The notes beneath the pieces are model-generated. The model did no database searches. It was given only the letters and a program-made list of their open reading frames with translations, and was not told the DNA's origin. The translations under genes were made by a program, and so were the position numbers. From Flavicella sp963932955 (lineage in GTDB: Bacteria; Bacteroidota; Bacteroidia; Flavobacteriales; Flavobacteriaceae): a stretch of 53,578 nucleotides of DNA. The stretch covers positions 1-53,578 of the forward strand of contig CAWVRK010000013.1 of NCBI GenBank assembly GCA_963932955.1, in the 5' to 3' direction. Positions 16,616 through 25,718 of this stretch are shown here, piece by piece (the first letter of the stretch is position 1; the number at the start of each line of letters is the position of its first letter).

Positions 16616-17956
16616 TTAAGATGATTTTCTTTTAGTTCCTGTCTTCATTAATCCGTCATAATGACTGTTTAATAAGTAGGCATTGATTTGTTGAATGGTA
16701 TCAATGGCTACACCCACCATAATGATCAGAGAGGTGCCTCCATAAAACAAAGCCCAGTTTTGTTGAATTCCAAATTGAACAGCAATTGCTGGCAATACTG
16801 ACAAAAGGGCTAAAAACAATGAGCCTGGAAAAGTGATGCGCGATAAGATCGAATCCAATCGATCAGCAGTCTCTTGTCCCGGACGAATACCAGGGATAAA
16901 ACCACCACTGCGTTTCAAATCGTCTGCCATTTTGTTTGTAGGAATGGTAATCGCTGTATAAAAGTAACTGAAGATTATGATCAACAAAGCAAATAATACA
17001 TTGTAACCCAAACCGTTCATGTCTGCAAAACTAGCTCCAATTTCTTGAAAAGACCCTTCTGCCTTCTGAGCAAAAGCTCCAGGAATAAACATGATTGCCT
17101 GTGCAAAAATGATCGGCATTACACCCGCAGAATTTAGTTTGAGAGGAATGTACTGACGTGTTCCTTGAGATTCTTTGATATCGCCTACAGCAGATCTTCT
17201 TGCGTATTGGACAGCAATCCTACGAACGGCTGTCACCAGCAATACGGATGCTAAGATGACTAAGAACCAAACGACAATTTCTAACAAAATCATCATGATT
17301 CCTCCAGCACCGCCATTGGCAGTTTTGGAAGCCAACTCTTGTGCAAAAGATGAAGGAAACCTTGCGATGATCCCAATCATAATCAAAAGGGAAATCCCAT
17401 TTCCAATTCCTTTGTCTGTAATCCGTTCTCCCAACCACATCGCAAATACAGTTCCAGCCATCAACAAAACCATTGATGAAAACCAAAACATGCCTCCGCT
17501 CAATACTACTTCAGAAACATAAGCAGATTCTGGCAATATTGCGGACATGTTCGTGATGTATGCAGGTCCTTGCACCAAAGTAATACCAATGGTCAACCAA
17601 CGCGTGATTTGCGTTGTTTTTTTACGACCACTCTCTCCGTCTTTTTGCAATTTCTGAAGATAAGGAACCGCAATTCCCATCAATTGGACAACAATAGAGG
17701 CAGAAATATAAGGCATGATTCCCAACGCCATGATAGAAGCTCTTGAAAAAGCACCCCCTGTAAATGCATTTAGCAAACCTAACAAACCTCCGTCAGCTTG
17801 ATTTTCCAAAGCTGTCAATTGAGTCGGGTCTATTCCAGGCAAAGGAATTTGAGCCATGAAACGGTAAACCGCCATCAATCCCAAAGTCAAAAGTAACTTA
17901 TTTCTAAGTTCTTCGATTTTCCAAATGCTTTGTAAGGTGTCTATAAAATTTTTCAT
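16616..17956 (-). CDS. secY: Sec translocase channel subunit SecY
   Basis: The central pore of the SecYEG translocon in the inner membrane. The 446 residues contain about ten membrane helices. Recognisable parts are PLPGIDPTQL, the plug and helix-2 region (AFSRASIMALGIMPYISASI), ARRSAVGDIKESQGTRQYIPLKLNSAGVMPIIFA in the large cytosolic loops, and the C-terminal GLMKTGTKRKSS. The second cytosolic loop (KDGESGRKKTTQITRWLT) is usual. It follows rplO in the classic spc order. Confidence 0.98.
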   Translation of the reverse strand: MKNFIDTLQSIWKIEELRNKLLLTLGLMAVYRFMAQIPLPGIDPTQLTALENQADGGLLGLLNAFTGGAFSRASIMALGIMPYISASIVVQLMGIAVPYLQKLQKDGESGRKKTTQITRWLTIGITLVQGPAYITNMSAILPESAYVSEVVLSGGMFWFSSMVLLMAGTVFAMWLGERITDKGIGNGISLLIMIGIIARFPSSFAQELASKTANGGAGGIMMILLEIVVWFLVILASVLLVTAVRRIAVQYARRSAVGDIKESQGTRQYIPLKLNSAGVMPIIFAQAIMFIPGAFAQKAEGSFQEIGASFADMNGLGYNVLFALLIIIFSYFYTAITIPTNKMADDLKRSGGFIPGIRPGQETADRLDSILSRITFPGSLFLALLSVLPAIAVQFGIQQNWALFYGGTSLIIMVGVAIDTIQQINAYLLNSHYDGLMKTGTKRKSS

Positions 17957-17970
17957 CTATCTAAAACTTC

Positions 17971-18420
17971 TTAAAGGGTTACCGCTTGACCACCTGCAGC
18001 TTCAATAGCAGCTTTGGCAGATGCCGTAAACTTATGAGCAGAAACGTTTAATTTGGCTTTCAATTCTCCACGACCCAATATTTTGATCAAGTCATTTTTT
18101 CCAGCCAATCGAGTGTCTAACAATGCTGTTAAATCTACATTTTCAGTGATTTTTCCAGCATCGAAAAATTCTTGCAATTTGTCAAGATTGATCCCTTGGT
18201 ATTCTTTGCGGTTGATGTTTGTAAAACCAAATTTAGGCACACGTCTTTGCAAAGGCATTTGACCTCCTTCAAAACCAATTTTTCTAGAATATCCAGAACG
18301 TGATTTTTGACCGTTGTGACCTCTTGTGGCTGTACCACCTTTACCAGAACCTTCTCCTCTTGCGATTCTTTTTCCTTTTTTGACAGATCCTGATGCAGGC
18401 TGTAAGTTACTTAAACTCAT
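17971..18420 (-). CDS. rplO: Ribosomal protein uL15
   Basis: A late-assembly 50S protein. The 149 residues begin MSLSNLQPASGSVKKGKRIA, with the Gly/Arg-rich loop GEGSGKGGTATRGHNGQKSR that penetrates 23S rRNA, and end with a KOW-unrelated globular domain (KFTASAKAAIEAAGG). It lies 13 bases after rpmD and 14 before secY. Confidence 0.98.
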   Translation of the reverse strand: MSLSNLQPASGSVKKGKRIARGEGSGKGGTATRGHNGQKSRSGYSRKIGFEGGQMPLQRRVPKFGFTNINRKEYQGINLDKLQEFFDAGKITENVDLTALLDTRLAGKNDLIKILGRGELKAKLNVSAHKFTASAKAAIEAAGGQAVTL

Positions 18421-18433
18421 AACTCGAATGTAT

Positions 18434-18616
18434 TTAGTTAATTTCTTCTACAGAAAGTAAGTGATTGATTTTTTTTACCATTCCAAGAATGGACGCTGAA
18501 GCTTCGTGTTCTACGACTTGATTCATTTTACGCAATCCCAACGCTTGTAAAGTTTTCTTTTGAGAACTTTCACGTCTGATTTGGCTTTTTACTTGTGTGA
18601 TTTTAATTTTTCCCAT
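18434..18616 (-). CDS. rpmD: Ribosomal protein uL30
   Basis: A 60-residue 50S protein with the usual N-terminus MGKIKITQVKSQIRRESSQ and the motif LGLRKMNQVVEHEASASILG. It is one of the smaller, non-universal large-subunit proteins. It sits in the usual place between rpsE and rplO. Confidence 0.97.
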   Translation of the reverse strand: MGKIKITQVKSQIRRESSQKKTLQALGLRKMNQVVEHEASASILGMVKKINHLLSVEEIN

Positions 18617-18627
18617 CGTACTTAGAT

Positions 18628-19152
18628 TTATCCGTTAAAAACTTTGTCCAATGAAATCCCTCTTTGCTTCGCAACAGTGTGAGCACTTCGCAATTGCAAC
18701 AAGGCATCAAAGGTGGCTTTCACTACATTGTGTGCATTTGAAGATCCTTGAGACTTTGACAATACGTCGTGAACTCCAACGGAATCCAATACCGCACGTA
18801 CAGCTCCACCCGCAATAACTCCAGTACCGTTTGATGCCGGTTTTAAGAAAACTCTTGCACCACCATACTTCCCTTTTTGTTCGTGAGGCAGAGTTGCATT
18901 GATAATGGGTATTCTCACCAAGTTTTTCTTAGCGTCTTCGATTGCTTTGGCAATTGCAGAGGCAACATCTTTAGATTTCCCCAAACCGTGACCTACAACT
19001 CCGTTTCCATCTCCTACAACAACGATAGCAGAAAATCCGAAAGCACGTCCACCCTTAGTAACTTTAGTAACTCTGTTTACACCTACTAAGTGATCAACTA
19101 GTTCCAAACCACTTGGCTTTACTCTTTCTACGTTTTTATATTTTTGATACAT
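18628..19152 (-). CDS. rpsE: Ribosomal protein uS5
   Basis: Part of the mRNA entry channel; with uS4 it controls decoding fidelity. The 174 residues contain the double-stranded-RNA-binding N-domain (VVGDGNGVVGHGLGKSKDVA) and the C-terminal domain (VFLKPASNGTGVIAGGAVRA). The loop VTKVTKGGRAFGFSA, where spectinomycin-resistance changes arise in other species, has the normal form. Confidence 0.98.
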   Translation of the reverse strand: MYQKYKNVERVKPSGLELVDHLVGVNRVTKVTKGGRAFGFSAIVVVGDGNGVVGHGLGKSKDVASAIAKAIEDAKKNLVRIPIINATLPHEQKGKYGGARVFLKPASNGTGVIAGGAVRAVLDSVGVHDVLSKSQGSSNAHNVVKATFDALLQLRSAHTVAKQRGISLDKVFNG

Positions 19153-19162
19153 ACTTTAATTC

Positions 19163-19516
19163 TTAAAATTTTAAACCAGCTTCTCTAGCTGCTTCCGCTA
19201 ATGCTTTCACTCTTCCATGGTATAAGAAACCATTTCTATCAAAAGAAACTGTTTCTATTTTTGCAGCAATTGCTTTTTCAGCAATCGCTTTTCCAACTGT
19301 AGTAGCTACTTCGGACTTAGATCCTTTAGCGTCAATTCCTTTATCTCTAGATGAAACAGATACCAATGTAGTCCCTGCAATGTCATCTACTAATTGAGCA
19401 TAGATTTCTTTGTTACTTCTGTAAACAGAAAGACGTGGTCTCTCTGTTGTTCCCGAAACAACTTTTCTAATTCTAGACTTAATTCTTTGTCTTCTTTCAA
19501 GCTTTGATAATGCCAT
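19163..19516 (-). CDS. rplR: Ribosomal protein uL18
   Basis: A 5S rRNA-binding protein of the central protuberance. The 117 residues begin MALSKLERRQRIKSRIRKVV and contain RLSVYRSNKEIYAQLVDD and the C-terminal FDRNGFLYHGRVKALAEAAR. It lies 10 bases before rpsE. Confidence 0.98.
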   Translation of the reverse strand: MALSKLERRQRIKSRIRKVVSGTTERPRLSVYRSNKEIYAQLVDDIAGTTLVSVSSRDKGIDAKGSKSEVATTVGKAIAEKAIAAKIETVSFDRNGFLYHGRVKALAEAAREAGLKF

Positions 19517-19527
19517 AATGCTATATA

Positions 19528-20073
19528 TTATGCAGATTTACCTGCTTTTCTTCTTAATTCTTCTCCTACAAACTTCACTCCTTTTCCTTTGTAAGGTTCA
19601 GGTCTTCTGAATCCACGAATCTTAGCAGCTACTTGACCTACTAATTGTTTATCAAAAGAAGTTAATTTAACGATTGGGTTTTTTCCTTTTTCAGAAATGG
19701 TTTCCACTTTAACTTCTGGAGCAATGCTCAAAACGATGTTGTGTGAAAATCCCAAAGCCAAATCTAGCTTTTGTCCTTGATTTGAAGCTCTGTATCCTAC
19801 ACCTACCAATTCCAATTCTTTGGTAAAACCTTTCGACACTCCTTCAATCATATTGTTCAATAAAGCTCTCATCAAACCGTGCTGAGCTCTGTCAGTTTTT
19901 GATTCAGAACCGCGTTCCAAAATCAAGTTTCCTTCTTCCTCTTTAACGGTGATGTTTGGGCTCAATTCTTGAGATAGTTCTCCTAGTTTACCTTTGACAG
20001 TTACGCTGTTGTTTTCGATGACAACGGTAACGCCTTCTGCAATTGCTACGGGGCTTTTTCCTATTCTTGACAT
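19528..20073 (-). CDS. rplF: Ribosomal protein uL6
   Basis: A two-domain 50S protein near the factor-binding site. The 181 residues start MSRIGKSPVAI and end with the conserved IRGFRRPEPYKGKGVKF-type C-terminus (visible as KIRGFRRPEPYKGKGVKFVG). The spacing to rpsH is 15 bases. Confidence 0.98.
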   Translation of the reverse strand: MSRIGKSPVAIAEGVTVVIENNSVTVKGKLGELSQELSPNITVKEEEGNLILERGSESKTDRAQHGLMRALLNNMIEGVSKGFTKELELVGVGYRASNQGQKLDLALGFSHNIVLSIAPEVKVETISEKGKNPIVKLTSFDKQLVGQVAAKIRGFRRPEPYKGKGVKFVGEELRRKAGKSA

Positions 20074-20088
20074 AATCCTATCTCTTTA

Positions 20089-20487
20089 TTAATAAACGTA
20101 ACATAAAACTTCTCCTCCAACGTTCTCTTGACGGGCTTTCTTGTCCGTCATGACACCTTTGGAAGTAGAAACTATCGCAATACCCAAACCGTTCAAAACA
20201 CGTGGAATGTCAGATGCATTCACATATTTACGAAGTCCAGGGGTACTGATACGTTCTAATTTCTTAATTACTGATTCTTTGGAATCTGAGTCGTATTTCA
20301 AGGCTATCTTGATGCTTCCTTGGACTTTGTCGTCAAGAAACTTGTAGCTTAAAATAAACCCTTGTTCGAACAAGATTTTCGTCATATTCTTCTTCAAGTT
20401 TGAAGCGGGAATTTCGACGACTCTGTGTCCAGTGGCAGCAGCATTTCTTATCCTTGTAAGATAATCTGCAATTGGATCTGTATACAT
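20089..20487 (-). CDS. rpsH: Ribosomal protein uS8
   Basis: A primary 16S-binding protein and, in E. coli, the translational repressor of the spc operon. The 132 residues start MYTDPIADYLTRIRNAAATG and end with the RNA-binding VSTSKGVMTDKKARQENVGG and EVLCYVY. A 233-base gap with a promoter-like motif and hairpins separates it from rpsN, which is exceptional in this cluster and suggests separate control. Confidence 0.98.
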   Translation of the reverse strand: MYTDPIADYLTRIRNAAATGHRVVEIPASNLKKNMTKILFEQGFILSYKFLDDKVQGSIKIALKYDSDSKESVIKKLERISTPGLRKYVNASDIPRVLNGLGIAIVSTSKGVMTDKKARQENVGGEVLCYVY

Positions 20488-20510
20488 ATTTATTAATTTG
20501 CGGTCTTGGT

Positions 20511-20536
20511 ATGAGGGCTCTTTGTTGAGGACTCAC
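20511..20536 (-). other. Leader hairpin just upstream of rpsH
   Basis: As minus-strand RNA, GUGAG-UC-CUC pairs with GAG-CC-CUCAU around AACAAA. That gives an 8-pair stem with a 2x2 internal loop and one G-U pair that is a mismatch on the plus strand. It ends 24 bases before the rpsH ATG. uS8 feedback on this leader is a hypothesis. Confidence 0.45.
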
Positions 20537-20628
20537 CTGAAACCAATTGATACTCTGTTTATACTTTCCATGCTAAAAAAAGCAATTTTGAAAGTCGTTT
20601 TTGTGCTTCCTATACGGGAAACAGCGTG

Positions 20629-20648
20629 CAAAGATACAAATATCTTTG
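20629..20648 (-). promoter_or_regulatory. Internal promoter upstream of rpsH, within a palindrome
   Basis: On the minus strand, 20636-20629 read TATCTTTG then CAC, a perfect -7 element. It is one arm of the palindrome CAAAGATA-CAAA-TATCTTTG. A transcript from here would have a leader of about 135 bases before rpsH. No canonical TTG box is clear upstream. Confidence 0.5.
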
Positions 20649-20672
20649 ATTTTTTCGGTATTTAAACGTACA

Positions 20673-20709
20673 AATTGCCTATACACTCACTAACAGTGTA
20701 TTGGCAATT
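20673..20709 (-). other. Hairpin after the rpsN stop codon
   Basis: AATTGCCTATACACT (20673-20687) and AGTGTATTGGCAATT (20695-20709) form a 15-position stem with one mismatch and a 7-base loop. It begins 11 bases after the rpsN stop. The T-rich tail is weak, so it may be a partial terminator or a 3'-end-protecting structure for the upstream message. Confidence 0.6.
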
Positions 20710-20720
20710 GCAATGTCTCT

Positions 20721-20990
20721 TTACCAACTTGCTTTGCGCACACCAGGGATCAATCCTTGGTTTGCCATTTCACGGAAAGTAACACGTGAAACTCCAAACT
20801 GACGCATGTATCCTTTCGGTCTTCCTGTCAATTTACAACGGTTGTGCAAACGAATTGGAGATGCGTTTTTTGGCAACTTTTGCAAAGCTTCGTAGTCTCC
20901 AGCTTCTTTCAAAGCCTTTCTTTTCTCAGCGTATTTTGCAACTGTTTTTTCTCTTTTTACCTCACGGGCTTTCATTGATTCTTTAGCCAT
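20721..20990 (-). CDS. rpsN: Ribosomal protein uS14, zinc-free long form
   Basis: A 30S head protein. The 89-residue length and the lack of a paired CxxC zinc ribbon (one Cys, in NRCKLTGRPKGYMRQFGVSR) place it in the long C-minus class. The C-terminus GVRKASW is canonical. It lies three bases after rplE. Confidence 0.98.
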   Translation of the reverse strand: MAKESMKAREVKREKTVAKYAEKRKALKEAGDYEALQKLPKNASPIRLHNRCKLTGRPKGYMRQFGVSRVTFREMANQGLIPGVRKASW

Positions 20991-20993
20991 GTC

Positions 20994-21545
20994 TTAATTT
21001 TTTTTAAAGGGTAAACCTAGTTCTGTCAATAAAGATTTGGCTTCTTTGTCAGTCGGTGCAGATGTTACAAAAGTAATGTCCATACCACTGATCTTATTCA
21101 CCTTGTCTATGTTAATCTCAGGGAAAATGATTTGCTCAGTAATTCCTAAGTTGTAATTTCCTCTTCCGTCAAAACCTGTGGCTTTGATTCCGTTAAAATC
21201 TCTTACACGTGGTAAAGAAGCAGTGATCAATCTGTCCAAAAATTCATACATTTTAACACCTCTTAAAGTTACTTTGACACCGATTGGCATCCCTTTACGA
21301 AGCTTAAAAGTAGCAATGTCTTTTTTAGAGAGTGTAACTACTGGCTTTTGACCAGTGATGGTCGCCAATTCTTCAACAGCGTATTCAATTAATTTCTTGT
21401 CCGCAATGGCAGCACCAACTCCTTTACTTAGAACAATTTTTTCTAGTTTGGGAACTTGCATTACATTGCTGTATCCGTACTCATCTTTTAGTGCAGAAAC
21501 AATTCTGCTTGAGTAGTCTTCTTTAAGTCTTGGTATATAAGTCAT
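20994..21545 (-). CDS. rplE: Ribosomal protein uL5
   Basis: Binds 5S rRNA and contacts the P-site tRNA and the subunit bridge to uS13. The 183 residues begin MTYIPRLKEDYSSRIVSAL and contain ATFKLRKGMPIGVKVTLRG and the C-terminal DITFVTSAPTDKEAKSLL. It starts 2 bases after rplX. Confidence 0.98.
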   Translation of the reverse strand: MTYIPRLKEDYSSRIVSALKDEYGYSNVMQVPKLEKIVLSKGVGAAIADKKLIEYAVEELATITGQKPVVTLSKKDIATFKLRKGMPIGVKVTLRGVKMYEFLDRLITASLPRVRDFNGIKATGFDGRGNYNLGITEQIIFPEINIDKVNKISGMDITFVTSAPTDKEAKSLLTELGLPFKKN

Positions 21546-21547
21546 CT

Positions 21548-21856
21548 TTATATCGCTTTATCTGATTTTTTAGAAAAACGAACTTTCTTACCGTCTTCTG
21601 ATTTGTATCCTACACGGGTAGCAACACCTCCTTCTAGGAGCATCAAATTAGACACGTCAAGAGAAGCCTCTTTCTTTACAATTCCTCCTTGTGGGCTTTG
21701 GGCACTTGGTTTGGTGTGTTTGGACACCAAGTTTACACCTTCGACAATTGCTCTGTTTTTTTCGATAAAAACACGAACAACTTTACCTTCTTTCCCTTTT
21801 TGATCACCCGCAATTACTTTTACGGTATCACCTGTTTTTATTTTTAGCTTCGCCAT
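21548..21856 (-). CDS. rplX: Ribosomal protein uL24
   Basis: An early assembly initiator of the 50S subunit. The 102 residues carry a KOW motif near the N-terminus (KIKTGDTVKVIAGDQKGKEG) and GVNLVSKHTKPSAQSPQGGI. It lies 11 bases after rplN. Confidence 0.98.
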   Translation of the reverse strand: MAKLKIKTGDTVKVIAGDQKGKEGKVVRVFIEKNRAIVEGVNLVSKHTKPSAQSPQGGIVKKEASLDVSNLMLLEGGVATRVGYKSEDGKKVRFSKKSDKAI

Positions 21857-21867
21857 TTTTTATAATA

Positions 21868-22236
21868 TTAAAGCACTTCAGGTGCTAATGATACAATTTT
21901 CATGAATTGCCTGTCACGAAGTTCTCTAGCAACAGGTCCAAAGACACGTGTTCCAGTCATTTCTTCAGAAGCGTTCAACAACACACAAGCGTTGTCGTCA
22001 AATCTGATGTAAGATCCGTCTTTACGGCGGATTTCTTTCTTAGTTCGCACAACTACTGCTCTGTGAACTTGTCCTTTCTTTGCAGTTCCGTTAGGCGTTG
22101 CACTTTTTACAGATACAACAATTTTGTCTCCAATTGAAGCATAACGCTTTTTGGTTCCTCCTAAAACACGAATTACTAAAACTTCTTTCGCTCCAGTATT
22201 GTCTGCTACTTTTAATCTTGATTCTGTCTGTAACAT
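21868..22236 (-). CDS. rplN: Ribosomal protein uL14
   Basis: A 50S protein at the subunit interface and the site of action of the silencing factor RsfS. The 122 residues start MLQTESRLKVADNTGAKEV and include the signature with ATPNGTAKKGQVHRAVVVRT and GTRVFGPVARELRDRQFMKI. It is separated from rpsQ by a single base. Confidence 0.98.
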   Translation of the reverse strand: MLQTESRLKVADNTGAKEVLVIRVLGGTKKRYASIGDKIVVSVKSATPNGTAKKGQVHRAVVVRTKKEIRRKDGSYIRFDDNACVLLNASEEMTGTRVFGPVARELRDRQFMKIVSLAPEVL

Positions 22237-22237
22237 A

Positions 22238-22495
22238 TTATTTGGCTCTTTCTAGGATTTCTACTAATCTCCAACGTTTCGATTTACTCAAAGGTCGTGT
22301 TTCCATGATCTTTACCGTATCACCGATATTGCAATCGTTCAATTCGTCGTGTGCAACGTATTTTTTCGTTTTCAAAACGAACTTTCCATACATTGGGTGT
22401 TTCACTTTTTTTACCTCAGCAACAACAATAGATTTCTCCATTTTGTTACTAGATACAACACCAATTCTTTCTTTTCTAAGATTTCTTTTTTCCAT
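22238..22495 (-). CDS. rpsQ: Ribosomal protein uS17
   Basis: A primary 16S-binding OB-fold protein. The 85 residues start MEKRNLRKERIGVVSSNKME and contain KKVKHPMYGKFVLKTKKYVA, DCNIGDTVKIMETRPLSKSK and the WRLVEILERAK end. Confidence 0.98.
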   Translation of the reverse strand: MEKRNLRKERIGVVSSNKMEKSIVVAEVKKVKHPMYGKFVLKTKKYVAHDELNDCNIGDTVKIMETRPLSKSKRWRLVEILERAK

Positions 22496-22508
22496 CTTTT
22501 CTAATTGA

Positions 22509-22697
22509 TTACTGCTCTCTTTGGTTGATTTCTGTAGCGATTCTTGCTACCGTCTTTCTAATAACTTTCAATTGCAAAGGCGATTCCAAAGGTGAAATAG
22601 CATGTGCCATCTTAAGATCAGTATAGTTTTTCTTGAATTCGGCTAGTTTTTCTTGCAACTCAGCTGCTGATAATTCTTTAATTTCTGATTGTTTCAT
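22509..22697 (-). CDS. rpmC: Ribosomal protein uL29
   Basis: A 62-residue two-helix protein at the exit tunnel, near the docking site for trigger factor and SRP. The start MKQSEIKELSAAELQEKL and the motif SPLESPLQLKVIRKTVARI are typical. It lies 10 bases after rplP. Confidence 0.97.
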   Translation of the reverse strand: MKQSEIKELSAAELQEKLAEFKKNYTDLKMAHAISPLESPLQLKVIRKTVARIATEINQREQ

Positions 22698-22707
22698 GTC
22701 TTGTCAA

Positions 22708-23136
22708 TTAAGCGTTGTCATAATCTCTAGCCACTACAAACTTTGTTTGAACAGGCAATTTTTGTGCTGCCAAACGCAAAGCTTCTTTTGCTACTTCAAA
22801 AGATACTCCTCCTACTTCAAACAGGATTCTTCCTGGCTTTACAACTGCAACGAAATATTCTGGAGATCCCTTCCCTTTTCCCATACGTACTTCCAATGGT
22901 TTTTTGGTAATCGGCTTGTCTGGAAATATTTTAATCCACAACTGCCCTTCTCTTTTCATATGACGTGTTGCCGCAATACGAGCCGCCTCAATCTGACGTG
23001 ATGTAAGCAAATTTTGATCCAAAGATTTGATTCCAAACATTCCATTAGAAAGTTGGTGTCCTCTTTGGGAGTTCCCTTTCATATTGCCTTTCGCTTTCTG
23101 TACCTTGCGGTATTTTACTCTTTTTGGCTGTAACAT
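22708..23136 (-). CDS. rplP: Ribosomal protein uL16
   Basis: A late-assembly 50S protein that organises the A-site tRNA region. The 142 residues start MLQPKRVKYRKVQKAKGNM and contain EARIAATRHMKR-type sequence (AARIAATRHMKREGQLWIKI), FPDKPITKKPLEVRMGKGKG and GRILFEVGGV. It lies 25 bases after rpsC. Confidence 0.98.
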   Translation of the reverse strand: MLQPKRVKYRKVQKAKGNMKGNSQRGHQLSNGMFGIKSLDQNLLTSRQIEAARIAATRHMKREGQLWIKIFPDKPITKKPLEVRMGKGKGSPEYFVAVVKPGRILFEVGGVSFEVAKEALRLAAQKLPVQTKFVVARDYDNA

Positions 23137-23161
23137 TTCTTAGTTTTAAATTTTAAAAAAT

Positions 23162-23878
23162 TTAATTTCTCTTACGAGGTTGGTTTTTCTTAGAAGGTGC
23201 TCCTTTTCCGCCTTGTTTTTTTGACAAGCCTACCAGGGGAGACAACTCTCTTTTCCCATATACCTCACCTTTCATAATCCACACTTTGATACCCAATCTT
23301 CCATAGGTAGTATGTGCTTCTACAAGGGCATAATCGATATCTGCACGGAAGGTAGAAAGAGGAATTCTTCCTTCTTTGAAATGTTCTGAACGCGCCATCT
23401 CGGCACCGTTCAAACGGCCTGAAATCTGAATTTTAATTCCTTCAGCATTCATGCGGATAGAAGCTGCAATGGCCATCTTGATCGCTCTCTTGTAAGAGAT
23501 TCTGTTTTCAATTTGACGCGCAACGCTGGCTGCTACTAGGTTAGCATCCAATTCCGGACGTTTGATTTCAAAAATATTGATTTGCACTTCATTTCCAGTG
23601 ATTTTCTTAAGCTCTTCTTTCAACTTGTCTACCTCTGTTCCACCTTTCCCGATAATGATACCTGGTCTGGCAGTAGTGATAGTAACGGTTACAAGTTTAA
23701 GCGTACGCTCAATAATAACTCTAGAAACACTTGCTTTAAATAAGCGAGCACGAACGTACTTTCTTATTTTATCGTCTTCAGCCAATTTATCTCCGTAGTC
23801 ATTTCCACCATACCAATTGGATTCCCATCCTCTGATAATTCCTAAACGATTTCCGATTGGATTTGTTTTCTGTCCCAT
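23162..23878 (-). CDS. rpsC: Ribosomal protein uS3
   Basis: Part of the mRNA entry helicase site with uS4 and uS5. The 238 residues start MGQKTNPIGNRLGIIRGWES. The type 2 KH domain holds the GxxG loop in GIIIGKGGTEVDKLKEELKK, and the C-terminal domain has ISGRLNGAEMARSEHFKEGR. The tail is basic (KKQGGKGAPSKKNQPRKRN). Confidence 0.98.
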   Translation of the reverse strand: MGQKTNPIGNRLGIIRGWESNWYGGNDYGDKLAEDDKIRKYVRARLFKASVSRVIIERTLKLVTVTITTARPGIIIGKGGTEVDKLKEELKKITGNEVQINIFEIKRPELDANLVAASVARQIENRISYKRAIKMAIAASIRMNAEGIKIQISGRLNGAEMARSEHFKEGRIPLSTFRADIDYALVEAHTTYGRLGIKVWIMKGEVYGKRELSPLVGLSKKQGGKGAPSKKNQPRKRN

Positions 23879-23890
23879 ATCTACTTACAA

Positions 23891-24295
23891 TTAATTGCTT
23901 AAATTCTTATTTCCCAACACTATGGTCACATGGTTCGAACGTTTTCTGATTCGATGTGCACGACCTTGTGGTGCCGGTCTTAGTCTTTTTAACATACCTG
24001 CGCTGTCAACAGTGATTTCTTTAACGAATAATCCAGCTTCTTCGATGCTAGCGTCTTCATTTTTAGCTTGCCAATTGGCAATTGCTGAAAGCAACAATTT
24101 CTCAACGTTGATAGATGCTTCTTTTGAACTAAACTTCAAAATTTGCAAAGCTTTTTCAACTTCCAAACCTCTTACTAGATCAACCACCAAACGCATTTTT
24201 CTCGGTGATGTAGGACAGTTGGTCAACTTAGCAAAAGCGATCGATTTGTTCGCTTCTTTACGTTGGTCTGCCATATTTTTTTTACGAACTCCCAT
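23891..24295 (-). CDS. rplV: Ribosomal protein uL22
   Basis: A tunnel-lining protein whose beta-hairpin is the site of macrolide-resistance changes in other species. The 134 residues start MGVRKKNMADQRKEANKS, a Bacteroidota-type N-terminal extension, then FAKLTNCPTSPRKMRLVVDL. The hairpin region MLKRLRPAPQGRAHRIRKRS is intact. It lies five bases after rpsS. Confidence 0.97.
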   Translation of the reverse strand: MGVRKKNMADQRKEANKSIAFAKLTNCPTSPRKMRLVVDLVRGLEVEKALQILKFSSKEASINVEKLLLSAIANWQAKNEDASIEEAGLFVKEITVDSAGMLKRLRPAPQGRAHRIRKRSNHVTIVLGNKNLSN

Positions 24296-24300
24296 ACCTA

Positions 24301-24582
24301 CTATTTTTTACCTTTATTTTTACGATCCGCACCGTGTCCTCTAAAAGAACGTGTTGGTGAGAATTCTCCTAATTTATGACCAACCATGTTTTCGGTTACA
24401 TAAACGGGAACGAATGAACGTCCGTTGTGTACTGCGATTGTTTGACCTACAAAGTCAGGTGTGATCATCGTTGCTCGAGACCATGTTTTGATAACAGTTT
24501 TGCTGTTTTTCTCAACATTGGCCAATACCTTTTTTTCCAATTTATGAAATACGTAAGGTCCTTTTTTTAGTGAACGTGCCAT
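24301..24582 (-). CDS. rpsS: Ribosomal protein uS19
   Basis: A 30S head protein that forms a complex with uS13. The 93 residues start MARSLKKGPYVFHKLEKKV and contain TWSRATMITPDFVGQTIAVH and GHKLGEFSPTRSFRGHG. Confidence 0.98.
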   Translation of the reverse strand: MARSLKKGPYVFHKLEKKVLANVEKNSKTVIKTWSRATMITPDFVGQTIAVHNGRSFVPVYVTENMVGHKLGEFSPTRSFRGHGADRKNKGKK

Positions 24583-24589
24583 ATCTTAA

Positions 24590-25411
<822 letters not shown>

Positions 25412-25419
25412 TGCTGTAA

Positions 25420-25710
25420 TTAAATGTTATTGTAAAAATCAATTGTTTCACCATCTGACAATTGAACGATTGCTTTTTTGTATTGACCAACCATGCCTGA
25501 AACAACACCTTTCTTGGTGAATTTTGTTGTTCTAGAAACTGGATATACCATGGTTCTTACTTTCTCAACTGAGACTCCGTAAGTAGCTTCAATAGCTTTT
25601 TTGATCTCTACTTTATTTGCTCCAAGAGCAACAACAAATGTATAACGATTGAATTGTTCGCTATCGTTTGTCGCTTTTTCCGTTATGATAGGTTTGATTA
25701 AAATACTCAT
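25420..25710 (-). CDS. rplW: Ribosomal protein uL23
   Basis: An exit-tunnel protein and the docking point for trigger factor. The 96 residues begin MSILIKPIITEKATNDSE and contain NRYTFVVALGANKVEIKKAI and the VSVEKVRTMVY region. It lies 8 bases after rplD. Confidence 0.97.
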   Translation of the reverse strand: MSILIKPIITEKATNDSEQFNRYTFVVALGANKVEIKKAIEATYGVSVEKVRTMVYPVSRTTKFTKKGVVSGMVGQYKKAIVQLSDGETIDFYNNI

Positions 25711-25718
25711 CTTGTCCC

